Below, piece by piece: positions 47,983 through 58,508 of a stretch of DNA of 64,000 nt. The DNA is from Sphingomonas ginkgonis (GTDB lineage: Bacteria > Pseudomonadota > Alphaproteobacteria > Sphingomonadales > Sphingomonadaceae), in contig NZ_RWJF01000001.1 of the NCBI RefSeq assembly GCF_003970925.1, positions 2,350,501 through 2,414,500 on the forward strand, read 5' to 3'. A program made the position numbers and the translations under genes. Under the pieces are notes generated by a model. That model searched no databases, was not told the origin of the DNA, and saw nothing but the letters and a program-made list of their open reading frames with translations. How positions within the stretch are numbered: position 1 is the stretch's first letter; every line of letters begins with the position of its first letter.

Positions 47983-49355
47983 CCGACCTCCAGCCCGACC
48001 TTCCCGTGTTGCTCGTCGTGGAAGATGACGAAGGCCTGCAGCGCCAGCTGAAATGGGCGTACGACGGCTACCGCGTGGTGCTCGCCGGCGATCAAGCCAG
48101 CGCACTCGAGATGCTGCGCCTACACGAGCCTGCGGTGGTAACGCTCGATCTGGGCCTCCCCCCCGACCCGGACGGGACCTCGGAGGGTTTCGCGACCCTC
48201 ACCGAAATCCTCTCGCTTAAGCCCGACTGCAAGGTGATTGTTGCCTCCGGTCATGGTGCGCGGGAGAGCGCCCTCAAGGCCATCGCGCTCGGCGCCTATG
48301 ACTTCTATCGCAAGCCGCTCGACATCGACGATCTCGGGCTGATCGTCGCCCGCGCCTTCCATCTGCATGGTATCGAAAGCGAGAACCGGCGGCTCGAGGC
48401 GGAAGGAGGCAGCGGGACGGCGGTGCTGGGAACCATGATCTCGGGCGCGCCAGAGATGCTGAAGGTCGCCCGCACGATCGAACGGGTGGCCTCCGCCGAC
48501 GTTTCGGTCATGCTGCTCGGGGCGAGCGGGACGGGCAAGGAGCTGCTCGCCCGCGCAGTCCACGAGAAGAGCCCGCGGGCGTCGGGCACCTTCGTCGCCA
48601 TCAACTGCGCCGCAATCCCGGAAAATCTGCTCGAAGCCGAGCTGTTCGGCTACGAACGAGGGGCCTTTACCGGCGCGGTGAAGACCGTTCCTGGCAAGAT
48701 CGAGCAGGCGCAGGGAGGCACCCTGTTTCTCGACGAGGTCGGTGACATCCCGCTGCCCTTGCAGGTCAAGCTGCTGCGCTTCCTCCAGGAGCGAGTGATC
48801 GAGCGGATCGGCGGCCGGCAGCCGATCGCGGTCGACACGCGGATCGTCTGCGCCACGCACCAAGATCTCGACGCGATGACCGCCGACGGCCGTTTTCGTG
48901 AGGACCTCTATTACCGCTTGGCGGAGATCGTCGTTGCCATCCCGAGCCTCGCCGAGCGGGCCGGCGACGCAGTCCTACTTGCCCGCCACTTCGCCAATCG
49001 ATTTGCGCGCGACCTCAACCCGCGGGTCGCTGGCCTCTCGCCCGACGCGCTCGCCGCAGTCGACAGCTATGCCTGGCCCGGCAACGTCCGCGAGCTGGAA
49101 AACCGGCTCAAGCGCGCCGTGATCATGGCCGACGGCAAGCTGGTCACCGCCGAGGACCTCGATCTGCCCGGCAATCGCGGCTCGGGAGAGCCTGCGCCGA
49201 TCAACCTGCGCGCCGCGCGCGAGGTCGCCGATCGCCGCGCCATCCGCCAGGCTCTGACCCGGACCGAAAACAACATCTCCGGCGCAGCCAAGCTGCTCGG
49301 GATCAGCCGGCCGACCCTCTACGACCTTCTCAAGCAGTATCAGCTGACCGCCTGA
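47979..49355 (+). CDS. prsR: PrsR sigma-54-dependent response regulator
   Basis: A 458-residue NtrC-family regulator. Receiver 1-125 (VLLVVEDDEGL; acceptor Asp57 in VVTLDLGLPPDPDG, the insertion typical of PrsR), AAA+ domain with Walker A GASGTGKE (181-188), the sigma-54 contact loop GAFTGA, Walker B GGTLFLDEVGDI and the arginine-finger region, and a C-terminal Fis-type HTH (NNISGAAKLLGISRPTLYDLLKQ). It should activate RpoN-dependent promoters when phosphorylated by PrsK. Targets are not in this window; no -24/-12 promoter was found beside it. Confidence 0.95.
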   Translation: MTDLQPDLPVLLVVEDDEGLQRQLKWAYDGYRVVLAGDQASALEMLRLHEPAVVTLDLGLPPDPDGTSEGFATLTEILSLKPDCKVIVASGHGARESALKAIALGAYDFYRKPLDIDDLGLIVARAFHLHGIESENRRLEAEGGSGTAVLGTMISGAPEMLKVARTIERVASADVSVMLLGASGTGKELLARAVHEKSPRASGTFVAINCAAIPENLLEAELFGYERGAFTGAVKTVPGKIEQAQGGTLFLDEVGDIPLPLQVKLLRFLQERVIERIGGRQPIAVDTRIVCATHQDLDAMTADGRFREDLYYRLAEIVVAIPSLAERAGDAVLLARHFANRFARDLNPRVAGLSPDALAAVDSYAWPGNVRELENRLKRAVIMADGKLVTAEDLDLPGNRGSGEPAPINLRAAREVADRRAIRQALTRTENNISGAAKLLGISRPTLYDLLKQYQLTA

Positions 49356-49468
49356 GGAAGGGCGCCTTGGCGCGCCGTCCATCTGCAAACATTCCCCTCG
49401 CTTCGACGAACAGCATTGCCCGGGCGTGTCGCCGGGTTAGGGTCGCCGGGCTTCAAGGGGAGAGAAAG

Positions 49469-51307
49469 ATGGATCGTCGCCATTTCCTGGCTTCCGCCGG
49501 CGCTGCCACCGCCTTCGTCGGGCTGGAGGCCGCGGCCGCTCCGGTGCGCCGTGCCGCGCGACTCGCGGGAGCCGGTCAGCGCGACGCCGCCCTGAATGCG
49601 CTGTTCGATCGAATTTTCAACGAGCAGGTCCGCGATCACCCAACCTATGCGTCGTTCCTCGGGCTCGACAAGGGTCCGAACGCCGCGCTCAAGTTCAAGC
49701 TCGACACCCGCCCGGCAACCGTCAGCCGGGCCGCCGACCTCGCCGCCAACCGCCGCCACCTCGCCGAGCTCAACGCCTTCGATCCGGCGCGCCTCTCGCC
49801 TATGGCGAGGCTCAATCGCGAGATCGTGATCTACGACCTCGAGACCAACATGTTCGGGCCGACCCACTTCGACTTCGACGATGCGCAGCGCCCCTATGTG
49901 CTGAGCCAGCAGGACGGCGCCTATTTCTCGATACCCGACTTTCTCAATACCGGCCACACCATCGACAATGCCCGCGATGCCGAGGCCTATCTCGCCCGCC
50001 TGTCGCAGTTCCCGGCGGTGCTCGACGCCGAGGCCGCCGAGCAGCGCCGCCAGGCCGCGCGCGGCTATGTCGCGCCCGGCTGGTCGCTCGACCTGGTGCT
50101 CAAGCAGATGCAGGCGCTGCGCTCGCCCGCACCCGAGCAGAACACGATGACTGTTTCGCTGGTCACCCGGACCCGCGCCAAGAACATCCCTGGCAACTGG
50201 CAGGCGCGCGCGGCGGCGATCGTCCGCGGCCAGGTCTATCCCGCGCTCGACCGACAGATCGCGATGGTGCGCGAGCTGCGCGGCCGGACCCCGGCCGGCG
50301 ACGGCGTGTGGCGGGTTCCGCACGGCGACGCCGTCTATGCCGCGGCCCTGCGCGAGGCGACCACCACCGACTACACGCCCGACCAGGTCCACCAGCTCGG
50401 CCTTGACCAGGTCCGCGAGATCGAGGGCCAGCTCGACCCGCTGCTGCGCGCCGCCGGAATGACGCAGGGCAGCGTCGGCCAGCGGCTGACTGCCCTCAAC
50501 AAGTCGCCCGAGCAGCTCTACCCCGACACCGACGAGGGTCGCCGCCAGCTGATCGACAGCCTCAACGCCGGGGTCCGCGACATGGAAGCCCGCCTTCCGC
50601 GCGCGTTCGCAACCCTGCCCAAGCAGCCGCTGGAGATCCGCCGCGTGCCGGTCGAGATCCAGGAAGGCGCGCCTAACGGCTACTACAATCCGGCCAGCCT
50701 CGACGGCACCCGTCCGGCGATCTACTTCATCAACTTGAAGTCGACGACCGACTGGCCGAAATATTCGCTCCCGGCACTGACCTTTCACGAAGGCGTCCCC
50801 GGGCACCATCTGCAGGGCAGCATCGCGCAGCAGTCCGGCGACTTGCCGATGCTTCGCCGCAACCAGTTCTACTCCGCCTACGGCGAAGGCTGGGCGCTCT
50901 ATGCCGAGCAGCTCGCCGACGAGCTCGGCGCCTACAAGGGCATCGAGCGCGCCGGCTATCTCCAATCCTACCTCTTCCGCGCCGCCCGGCTGGTCGTCGA
51001 CACCGGGCTCAACCACAAGCGCTGGAGCCGGGAGCAGGCGACTGATTACATGGTCCAGACCACCGGCTTTGCCCGTCCCCGCACGCAGCGCGAAGTCGAG
51101 CGCTACTGCGCCTCGCCCGGCCAGGCGTGCAGCTACAAGATCGGGCATCTCGCCTGGAACCGCCTCCGCCGTGAATCGCAGCAGGCGCTCGGGTCCAAAT
51201 TCGACCTCCGCCAGTTCCATGAGGTTCTGAAGGACGGCGCGATGCCGCTTACCATCCTCGAACGCCGGGTCCGCGAGCGCACCCAGGCCCAGCTCCGCTC
51301 CGCGTAA
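49469..51307 (+). CDS. Tat-exported DUF885 peptidase-like protein, copy 1
   Basis: A 612-residue DUF885 protein. The start at 49469, after GGGGAGAGAAAG, gives a twin-arginine-type signal (MDRRHFLASAGAATAFVGLEAAAA). The metal-site motif FHEGVPGHHLQ (His440) and a downstream YGEGWALYAEQLADELG match the DUF885 family, which resembles M32-type metallopeptidases. It is probably periplasmic and hydrolytic. The second copy follows 11 bp after its stop. It lies 113 bp after prsR, so it may be in the same transcript, though this is not shown. Confidence 0.88.
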   Translation: MDRRHFLASAGAATAFVGLEAAAAPVRRAARLAGAGQRDAALNALFDRIFNEQVRDHPTYASFLGLDKGPNAALKFKLDTRPATVSRAADLAANRRHLAELNAFDPARLSPMARLNREIVIYDLETNMFGPTHFDFDDAQRPYVLSQQDGAYFSIPDFLNTGHTIDNARDAEAYLARLSQFPAVLDAEAAEQRRQAARGYVAPGWSLDLVLKQMQALRSPAPEQNTMTVSLVTRTRAKNIPGNWQARAAAIVRGQVYPALDRQIAMVRELRGRTPAGDGVWRVPHGDAVYAAALREATTTDYTPDQVHQLGLDQVREIEGQLDPLLRAAGMTQGSVGQRLTALNKSPEQLYPDTDEGRRQLIDSLNAGVRDMEARLPRAFATLPKQPLEIRRVPVEIQEGAPNGYYNPASLDGTRPAIYFINLKSTTDWPKYSLPALTFHEGVPGHHLQGSIAQQSGDLPMLRRNQFYSAYGEGWALYAEQLADELGAYKGIERAGYLQSYLFRAARLVVDTGLNHKRWSREQATDYMVQTTGFARPRTQREVERYCASPGQACSYKIGHLAWNRLRRESQQALGSKFDLRQFHEVLKDGAMPLTILERRVRERTQAQLRSA

Positions 51308-51318
51308 AGGAAGCCAGT

Positions 51319-53154
51319 ATGAACCGCCGTAATTTCCTCGGTACCGCGGGGACCGCTCTTGCCGTCGCCGCCTCGGAGGCGGTTGCCGCCCCAGCTCGCA
51401 AGGTCGCCGCAGCCACGAGTGGTGCCCGCGATGCGGAGCTCAACGCCGCGTTCGAACAAATCTTCCAGGACCGGGTGCGCCGCTCCCCGAATCTCGCGAC
51501 CTCGCTCGGCCTCGACAAGGGTCCGAACGCTGCGCTCAAGTCACGCTTCGACACCCGTCCGGACGCACAGGCGCGGCGCGAGGACCTGGCGCTCACCCGC
51601 CGCGACATTGCCAAGGTCCGCGCAATTGGTCCGGCCGGCCTCTCGCCCGCCGCCCAGCTCAATCGCGAGGTGGTGCTCTATTCGCTGGAGACGCAGGCGA
51701 CCTCGCCGGCTCGCTTCGACATCGATAGCGCGCAGCGGCCCTACCCGATCACGCAGCAGGGCGGCGCCTATTACTCGACGCCCGACTTTCTCAATACCGC
51801 GCACACGATCAACGACGCCGCAGACGCAGAAGCCTATCTGGCCCGCCTGGCTCAGTTCCCGACCCTGCTCGACAACGACAGCGCCAACCAGCGCGCGATG
51901 GCCGCTCGCGGCTTCCTCGCACCGGCTTGGTCGATCGACCTGACGCTGGGCCAGATGCGCAAGTTGCGCGCCCCTGCGCCCGAGCAGAACACGCTGACCC
52001 GCTCGCTTGCCGGACGCGCGGCCAAGAAGGGCATCGCCGGCGATTGGCAGCGGCGCGCCGCCCTACTGGTCCAGCAGGGCGTCTACCCGGCGCTGGATCG
52101 CCAGATCGCGCTCATGGAGCAGCTGAAGACCACTACCCGGGCCGGCGACGGTGCCTGGCGCCTCGACAATGGCGCTGCCATCTACGCGGAGGCGCTCCGC
52201 CAGGCGACCACCACCAACTTCTCGCCCGACGAGGTCCATCGCATGGGCCTCGCCCAAGTGGCGGAAATCAGCGCGCAGCTCGACACGATCCTCAAGAGCC
52301 AGGGCATGAGCCAAGGCACGGTCGGGCAGCGTCTGGCCGCGCTCAACCGCGATCCGAAGCAGCTCTACCCCGACACTCCCGAGGGCCGCGCGGCGCTGCT
52401 TCAGAGCCTCAACGTCGGCGTCAAGGACATGTACGCCCGGCTTCCCGCCGACTTCGCCACCCTCCCCAACGCCCCGCTCGAGATCCGCGCGGTACCGGTC
52501 GAGATCCAGGATGGCGCGTCGAACGGCTACTACCAGCGAGCCGCGCTCGATGGCTCCCGCTCGGCCATCTACTTCATCAACCTCAAGGATCTCGGCGACT
52601 GGCCCAAATTTTCGCTGCCGACCCTGAGCTACCATGAAGGTGTCCCCGGTCATCATCTTCAGATCAGCCTTGCACAGGAGTCGAAGGACATTCCGACCCT
52701 GCGCAAACTAGGCTTCTTCTCCGCCTATTCGGAAGGCTGGGCGCTGTACGCCGAGCAGGTCGCTGACGAGCTCGGCGTTTATGCCAACGATCCGCTCGGC
52801 AAGGCCGGCTTCCTCCAATCCTATCTGTTTCGCGCGGCGCGACTGGTGGTCGACACCGGGCTTCATTCGAAGCGGTGGAGCCGGGAGCAGGCGACCGACT
52901 ATATGGTCCAGACAAGCGGCTTCGCGCGCCCGCGCTCGCAGCGCGAAGTCGAACGCTACTGCACGATGATCGGCCAGGCCTGCAGCTACAAGCTCGGCCA
53001 CATCGCCTGGACCCGCGCTCGCGCCGAGGCTCAAAAGGCGCTCGGCTCGCGGTTCAACATCAAGCAGTTCCACGAAGTACTGAAGGACGGCGCCATGCCG
53101 CTCACCATCCTTGAACGGCGGGTTCGGGAACGGACGGCGGCGCTGCAGGCCTGA
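51319..53154 (+). CDS. Tat-exported DUF885 peptidase-like protein, copy 2
   Basis: A 611-residue paralog of the preceding protein, with a Tat-type signal (MNRRNFLGTAGTALAVAASEA). It keeps the site YHEGVPGHHLQI (His439) and YSEGWALYAEQVADELG. The two copies are closely alike over the whole length, including RWSREQATDYMVQT and HEVLKDGAMPLTILERRVRE, so they arose by tandem duplication. GGAAG precedes the start. A hairpin lies after its stop. Confidence 0.9.
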   Translation: MNRRNFLGTAGTALAVAASEAVAAPARKVAAATSGARDAELNAAFEQIFQDRVRRSPNLATSLGLDKGPNAALKSRFDTRPDAQARREDLALTRRDIAKVRAIGPAGLSPAAQLNREVVLYSLETQATSPARFDIDSAQRPYPITQQGGAYYSTPDFLNTAHTINDAADAEAYLARLAQFPTLLDNDSANQRAMAARGFLAPAWSIDLTLGQMRKLRAPAPEQNTLTRSLAGRAAKKGIAGDWQRRAALLVQQGVYPALDRQIALMEQLKTTTRAGDGAWRLDNGAAIYAEALRQATTTNFSPDEVHRMGLAQVAEISAQLDTILKSQGMSQGTVGQRLAALNRDPKQLYPDTPEGRAALLQSLNVGVKDMYARLPADFATLPNAPLEIRAVPVEIQDGASNGYYQRAALDGSRSAIYFINLKDLGDWPKFSLPTLSYHEGVPGHHLQISLAQESKDIPTLRKLGFFSAYSEGWALYAEQVADELGVYANDPLGKAGFLQSYLFRAARLVVDTGLHSKRWSREQATDYMVQTSGFARPRSQREVERYCTMIGQACSYKLGHIAWTRARAEAQKALGSRFNIKQFHEVLKDGAMPLTILERRVRERTAALQA

Positions 53155-53201
53155 CCGGCGCCTCCAAGCTTCGAACTCCGTAGCAAAGCGGAACCTTACC
53201 G

Positions 53202-53220
53202 CCCCCCACCCGCTGGGGGG
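53202..53220 (+). terminator. GC hairpin before the iron-redox protein gene
   Basis: CCCCCCA and TGGGGGG pair perfectly around CCCGC. It lies 47 bp after the DUF885 stop and two bases before the ATG at 53223. The GGGGGG arm is the only ribosome-binding-like sequence for that start, so the hairpin could hide it. It has no T tract. Confidence 0.5.
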
Positions 53221-53222
53221 CC

Positions 53223-54110
53223 ATGGCTACACGTGCATTCACGCCGACGGGTTCGCAGTTCCTGACGGACTCGTTCCAGCAATCCCTCGCTCGCTGGAAT
53301 CGAACTCGCCTTGCTCCCGCCTTCCCCGGTCCGGACGCGGCCGCGGCGATCGACCGCAACGCCAGGATGAAGCGGCTCGAGATCGGCTTCCTCGAGGAAC
53401 TGCGTGCCGAGGTCGCCCGCCGCGCCGCCGAGGCGCCGACTGACCCCACCGGCTTTATCGCCTGGTTCGAGCAGCTGGAGCAGGAGGGCCCTGGACAGCA
53501 TGACCCGCTGTTCGCCTGGATCGCCGACGAGGCAAGCCTCGACGAGCTTAGGATATACCTGACCCAAGAGGCTGCCGGCGAGGCCGGGTTCGACGACTTG
53601 GTCGCCATGACGCAGGTTCGTGTTCCCGATCGCGCCAAGCTCGAACTGGCTCGCAATTATTGGGACGAGATGGGCCGCGGCAATCCAAAGGGAATGCACG
53701 GCCCGATGCTCCACTTCGTGGTCGAGACGCTCGGGCTCGAGCCGGAAATCGAGACGACGGTTTGGGAGAGTCTTGCGCTCGCCAACGCGATGACGGCCAT
53801 GGCCGGCAACCGTCACTATGCGTGGCACTCGGTCGGCGCTCTCGGGGTCATCGAGCTGACCGCCCCGGCGCGTTCGGCTGCTGTCGCAGCGGGCATGCGC
53901 CGCCTCGGCCTGGACGCAAAGACCCGCCGCTACTTCGACCTCCATGCCGTGCTCGACGTGAAGCACAGCGAGGAGTGGAACAAGGAGGTGATCGTTCCGC
54001 TGGTCGCGGAGGATCCGCGCCGAGCGACCGCGATCGCCGAGGGCGCACTGATGCGGCTCACCTGCGGCCAGCGCTGCTTCGAGCGTTACCGCGCCATGCT
54101 GTGGAACTGA
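53223..54110 (+). CDS. Iron-containing redox enzyme family protein (heme-oxygenase-like fold)
   Basis: A 295-residue, mostly helical protein. It resembles the iron-containing redox enzyme family of heme-oxygenase-like diiron proteins: EAAGEAGFDDLVAM, ELARNYWDEMGRGNPKGMHGPML, NRHYAWHSVGALGVIELTAP and YFDLHAVLDVKHSEEWNKEVI supply Glu, His and Asp residues at the positions used for metal in this group. No signal peptide. Its substrate is unknown. It stands alone between the DUF885 pair and a convergent membrane gene. The start sits within a GC hairpin context, see the element at 53202. Confidence 0.78.
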   Translation: MATRAFTPTGSQFLTDSFQQSLARWNRTRLAPAFPGPDAAAAIDRNARMKRLEIGFLEELRAEVARRAAEAPTDPTGFIAWFEQLEQEGPGQHDPLFAWIADEASLDELRIYLTQEAAGEAGFDDLVAMTQVRVPDRAKLELARNYWDEMGRGNPKGMHGPMLHFVVETLGLEPEIETTVWESLALANAMTAMAGNRHYAWHSVGALGVIELTAPARSAAVAAGMRRLGLDAKTRRYFDLHAVLDVKHSEEWNKEVIVPLVAEDPRRATAIAEGALMRLTCGQRCFERYRAMLWN

Positions 54111-54111
54111 G

Positions 54112-54816
54112 CTAGCTCAGGATGTTGACCGCGCGCGCCGCCACCAGCGCGAGCGTCAAAAGCGATACTGCACTCTCCAGCATCATCAGCATTTTCGCGC
54201 GATCCGTCAGCGGCATCGTGTCGGTCGGCGAGAAGGCCGTCGCATTGGTGAAGCTCAGATAGAGATAGTCGGGAAAGCCCGGCGTCCAGTCGTCCTTGTA
54301 CTGGTCGAGCGTCTCCTGCGGAAACAGAAAGTCGTCCTTGTCGCTGATGCATAGGTGCGACGAGGCCGGACCGCCGCGATCGGTGCTCCAGTAAATGAGC
54401 GAGAAGGCAATGACGTTGGTCGCCCAGATGTTCATTGCGTCGAGCAGGAGCGAGGGCCCGCTGATGTTCGAATGACCCGCGAGCATGACCCGGATCAGGG
54501 TCACGAGAGACGCGAAATTGGTAAGCGTGACCAGCGCGGTGAGCGTCAGCGCCATCCGGCGCACCCAGCGGCGAAGCAGCGCGACCCGGTCCCAATGCTT
54601 ACTGTGCCGTGCGTCGCGGACGCTGATCTGGGTCCAAGCAGTCGCGAATGACAGGGGCAGCAGCAGCAGCGACTCCAGCGTTGGGAACAACCATCGCGGG
54701 CCGGGCAAAAACTGGTGATTGATGATCAGCAGCTGGAGGATCACCACCAGCAGCACCGAGCCGCGCGCAAACCAGAAATCGTGCGCATGGGTGTGGATGG
54801 GCGCGAGATGCTTCAT
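54112..54816 (-). CDS. Channel-like membrane protein with degenerate selectivity filter
   Basis: A 234-residue membrane protein with hydrophobic helices near 18-36, 42-60, 88-112, 125-145 and 205-232. Its C-terminus (PDYLYLSFTNATAFSPTD, then a helix ending VAARAVNIL) has the order of a two-helix potassium channel: pore helix, filter, exit, inner helix. Canonical channels have TxTVGYGD at the filter; here the equivalent is TNATAFSPTD. It may be a divergent ion channel or a DUF1345-like protein; I am not sure which. The DUF4337 gene lies just upstream, 4 bp away on the same strand. Confidence 0.65.
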   Translation of the reverse strand: MKHLAPIHTHAHDFWFARGSVLLVVILQLLIINHQFLPGPRWLFPTLESLLLLPLSFATAWTQISVRDARHSKHWDRVALLRRWVRRMALTLTALVTLTNFASLVTLIRVMLAGHSNISGPSLLLDAMNIWATNVIAFSLIYWSTDRGGPASSHLCISDKDDFLFPQETLDQYKDDWTPGFPDYLYLSFTNATAFSPTDTMPLTDRAKMLMMLESAVSLLTLALVAARAVNILS

Positions 54817-54820
54817 GCGA

Positions 54821-55396
54821 TCAGCCGAACGATAAAGCGGTAACGAGCGTAACGGCCAGTCCGGCGACAGCCAGTGCCACCGCTCCCCCGACCACCGCTC
54901 GCGAGCGGGAGATCAGCGCGATCGATAGGAGAACAATGGCGACCTGAAACGCCGTTTCACCCATCTCGTAGCGTTCGCCCTCCGCCGCAGCCGTCTCGCC
55001 TTCCTTTCGCAGCCGGTCACCCTCGGCTTGGAGCTGGCCGATCCCGTGCCCCTTGGCATCGTCGTGGCGCAGCCGGTCGGCTTCCTTGAGCATTGCCGCA
55101 CGGTTGGCAGCGGCGATGCCGGACGTGGCGGCGCTGGAACGCAGCACCGTCTCGCGGATGATCTTCGCCTGCATGTAGTTGAAGCTATCGGACGCCTGGA
55201 CGGTGCGCAGCACGCTCTCACGCTGGCTTCCGGCCGCGACGACATGGATAACGGCGAGCAGCACGGCGAACAACCCGACCAGCAGCGACAGCCGGTCGCG
55301 GAAGCGCCGCTCCTCCTCGCGCTCGGCCCTGCCCTTCTCCTCCTCACGCTCGATCGCCTCGTCGATCCATTCCTTGGCGTCGGCCGGCTCGACCAT
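54821..55396 (-). CDS. DUF4337 membrane protein
   Basis: A 191-residue protein. The N-terminus is charged (DEAIEREEEKGRAEREEERRFRDRL), followed by a helix (LSLLVGLFAVLLAVIHVVAAG), a long coiled-coil region (about 70-140) and two C-terminal helices. This is the layout of DUF4337, whose function is unknown. The next gene downstream is the channel-like protein, 4 bp away, so they probably form one transcript and may work together at the inner membrane. Confidence 0.75.
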   Translation of the reverse strand: MVEPADAKEWIDEAIEREEEKGRAEREEERRFRDRLSLLVGLFAVLLAVIHVVAAGSQRESVLRTVQASDSFNYMQAKIIRETVLRSSAATSGIAAANRAAMLKEADRLRHDDAKGHGIGQLQAEGDRLRKEGETAAAEGERYEMGETAFQVAIVLLSIALISRSRAVVGGAVALAVAGLAVTLVTALSFG

Positions 55397-55461
55397 CTTG
55401 TCTCCTCGCTGCTCGAGCGAGGGTTAGTTGGGTTTGCCCGTCCTTGACAGTTACGAGCCGT

Positions 55462-57267
<1,806 letters not shown>

Positions 57268-57437
57268 GATGAAGGGTCATTGGGGAGCCGCGGCCTTCCG
57301 CGCAACCTTCCTGTGCCCGCGCGGTCACGCCAATCCGCAAAACGGTACCCGATACGAACAAGGCTGAACAATCGACCGAACTGCGGTTCATAACGCATTC
57401 AATGCCTTGTGCTAAAACACAGCTCAGAAGATTCGTG

Positions 57438-57734
57438 ATGCGCCTGATCCGCCCTCTTGCCGCCGCTGCGCTTGCAGCGAGCCTGCTTGCCAGCCCGGCT
57501 CTGGCTGATCGTCCGCGCGACCAGGACCGCGCCTTCCGGGCGCTTCGTGACGGCCGCGCCCTCCCGCTTCCGCGCGTCGAGCAGCGGGTCATCCCCTATA
57601 TGGGCGGCGCCGATTATCTCGGGCCCGAATTCAACGGGTCGACCTATCGCCTCAAGTTCGTCCGCGATGGCCGCGTGATCTGGGTCGATGTGGACGCCGC
57701 TACGGGCCGGATCGTCGGCAAGTCGGGCGACTGA
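57438..57734 (+). CDS. Small secreted PepSY-like protein
   Basis: A 98-residue protein; a longer start at 57402 would place charged residues before the signal peptide, so 57438 is preferred. Signal MRLIRPLAAAALAASLLASPALA, then a mature domain of about 75 residues with LPRVEQRVIPYMGGADYLG and YRLKFVRDGRVIWVDVDAATGRIVG, matching the PepSY domain. It precedes a response regulator and a kinase; PepSY proteins next to FeuP/FeuQ-like systems are common in alphaproteobacteria, where they may modulate the sensor. Divergent from uup. Confidence 0.8.
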   Translation: MRLIRPLAAAALAASLLASPALADRPRDQDRAFRALRDGRALPLPRVEQRVIPYMGGADYLGPEFNGSTYRLKFVRDGRVIWVDVDAATGRIVGKSGD

Positions 57735-57842
57735 AGCGGCTCGTTCATTGACGTTTCAGCCGGCGAACGCCACTTCGTTGCGCAACCGAACCGCCCGCCT
57801 GCGGGTTGAGGCGGCAAAGATGAACGAAGCCGGAGCCACTGA

Positions 57843-58508
57843 ATGCGAGTCCTGATCGTCGAGGACGAACCCAATCTGGGGCGGCAGCTCCGCTCCACCC
57901 TCGAAGGTGCCGGGTACGCGATCGATCTCGCCACGGATGGCGAGGACGGCCATTATCTCGGCTCGACCGAAAGCTACGACGCGGTGGTTCTCGATCTCGG
58001 GCTGCCTGAGGTGGACGGTCTGACGGTGCTCGACCGGTGGCGGAAGGAAGGTCGCAAGATGCCCGTCCTCGTTCTCACGGCGCGTGACAGCTGGTCGGAC
58101 AAGGTCGCGGGGCTTGATGCCGGTGCCGACGATTATCTCGCCAAGCCGTTCCAGACCGAGGAGCTGATCGCCCGCCTTCGCGCCCTGATCCGTCGCTCGT
58201 CGGGCAACGCCAGCTCCGAGCTGATCGCCGGTGACATCCGGCTCGACACCCGCTCGGGCCGGGTCACCAAGGACGGCGAGCCGGTCAAGCTTACCGCGCA
58301 GGAGTATAAGCTTCTCTCCTACTTGATGCACCACAAGGGCAAGGTGGTGAGCCGGACCGAGCTCATCGAACATATTTACGACCAGGACTTCGACCGCGAC
58401 AGCAATACGATCGAGGTCTTTGTCACCCGCATCCGCAAGAAGCTCGGTTCCGACGTCATCACCACCATCCGCGGGCTCGGCTACAGCCTGGAGGAAACGG
58501 CGGCGTGA
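57843..58508 (+). CDS. OmpR-family response regulator (FeuP/PhoP-like)
   Basis: A 221-residue regulator. Receiver: VLIVEDEP, acceptor Asp51 in AVVLDLGLPEVDG, VLTARDSWSDKVAGLDAGADDYLAKPF. A winged helix follows (LTAQEYKLLSYLMHHKGKVVSRTELIEHIYDQ; NTIEVFVTRIRKKLG). The IYDQDFDRDSNTIEVF signature matches the FeuP/PhoP subgroup. Stop overlaps the kinase start (GTGATG). Upstream is the PepSY gene, 108 bp away, with direct TTCA repeats before it. Confidence 0.92.
   Translation: MRVLIVEDEPNLGRQLRSTLEGAGYAIDLATDGEDGHYLGSTESYDAVVLDLGLPEVDGLTVLDRWRKEGRKMPVLVLTARDSWSDKVAGLDAGADDYLAKPFQTEELIARLRALIRRSSGNASSELIAGDIRLDTRSGRVTKDGEPVKLTAQEYKLLSYLMHHKGKVVSRTELIEHIYDQDFDRDSNTIEVFVTRIRKKLGSDVITTIRGLGYSLEETAA

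Noticed and set aside
53190..53214. GGAAC-N16-CGCT as an EcfG promoter for the iron-redox protein.
   Set aside because: One mismatch in the -10 element and a predicted start right at the ATG; noted only as a possibility in the hairpin finding.
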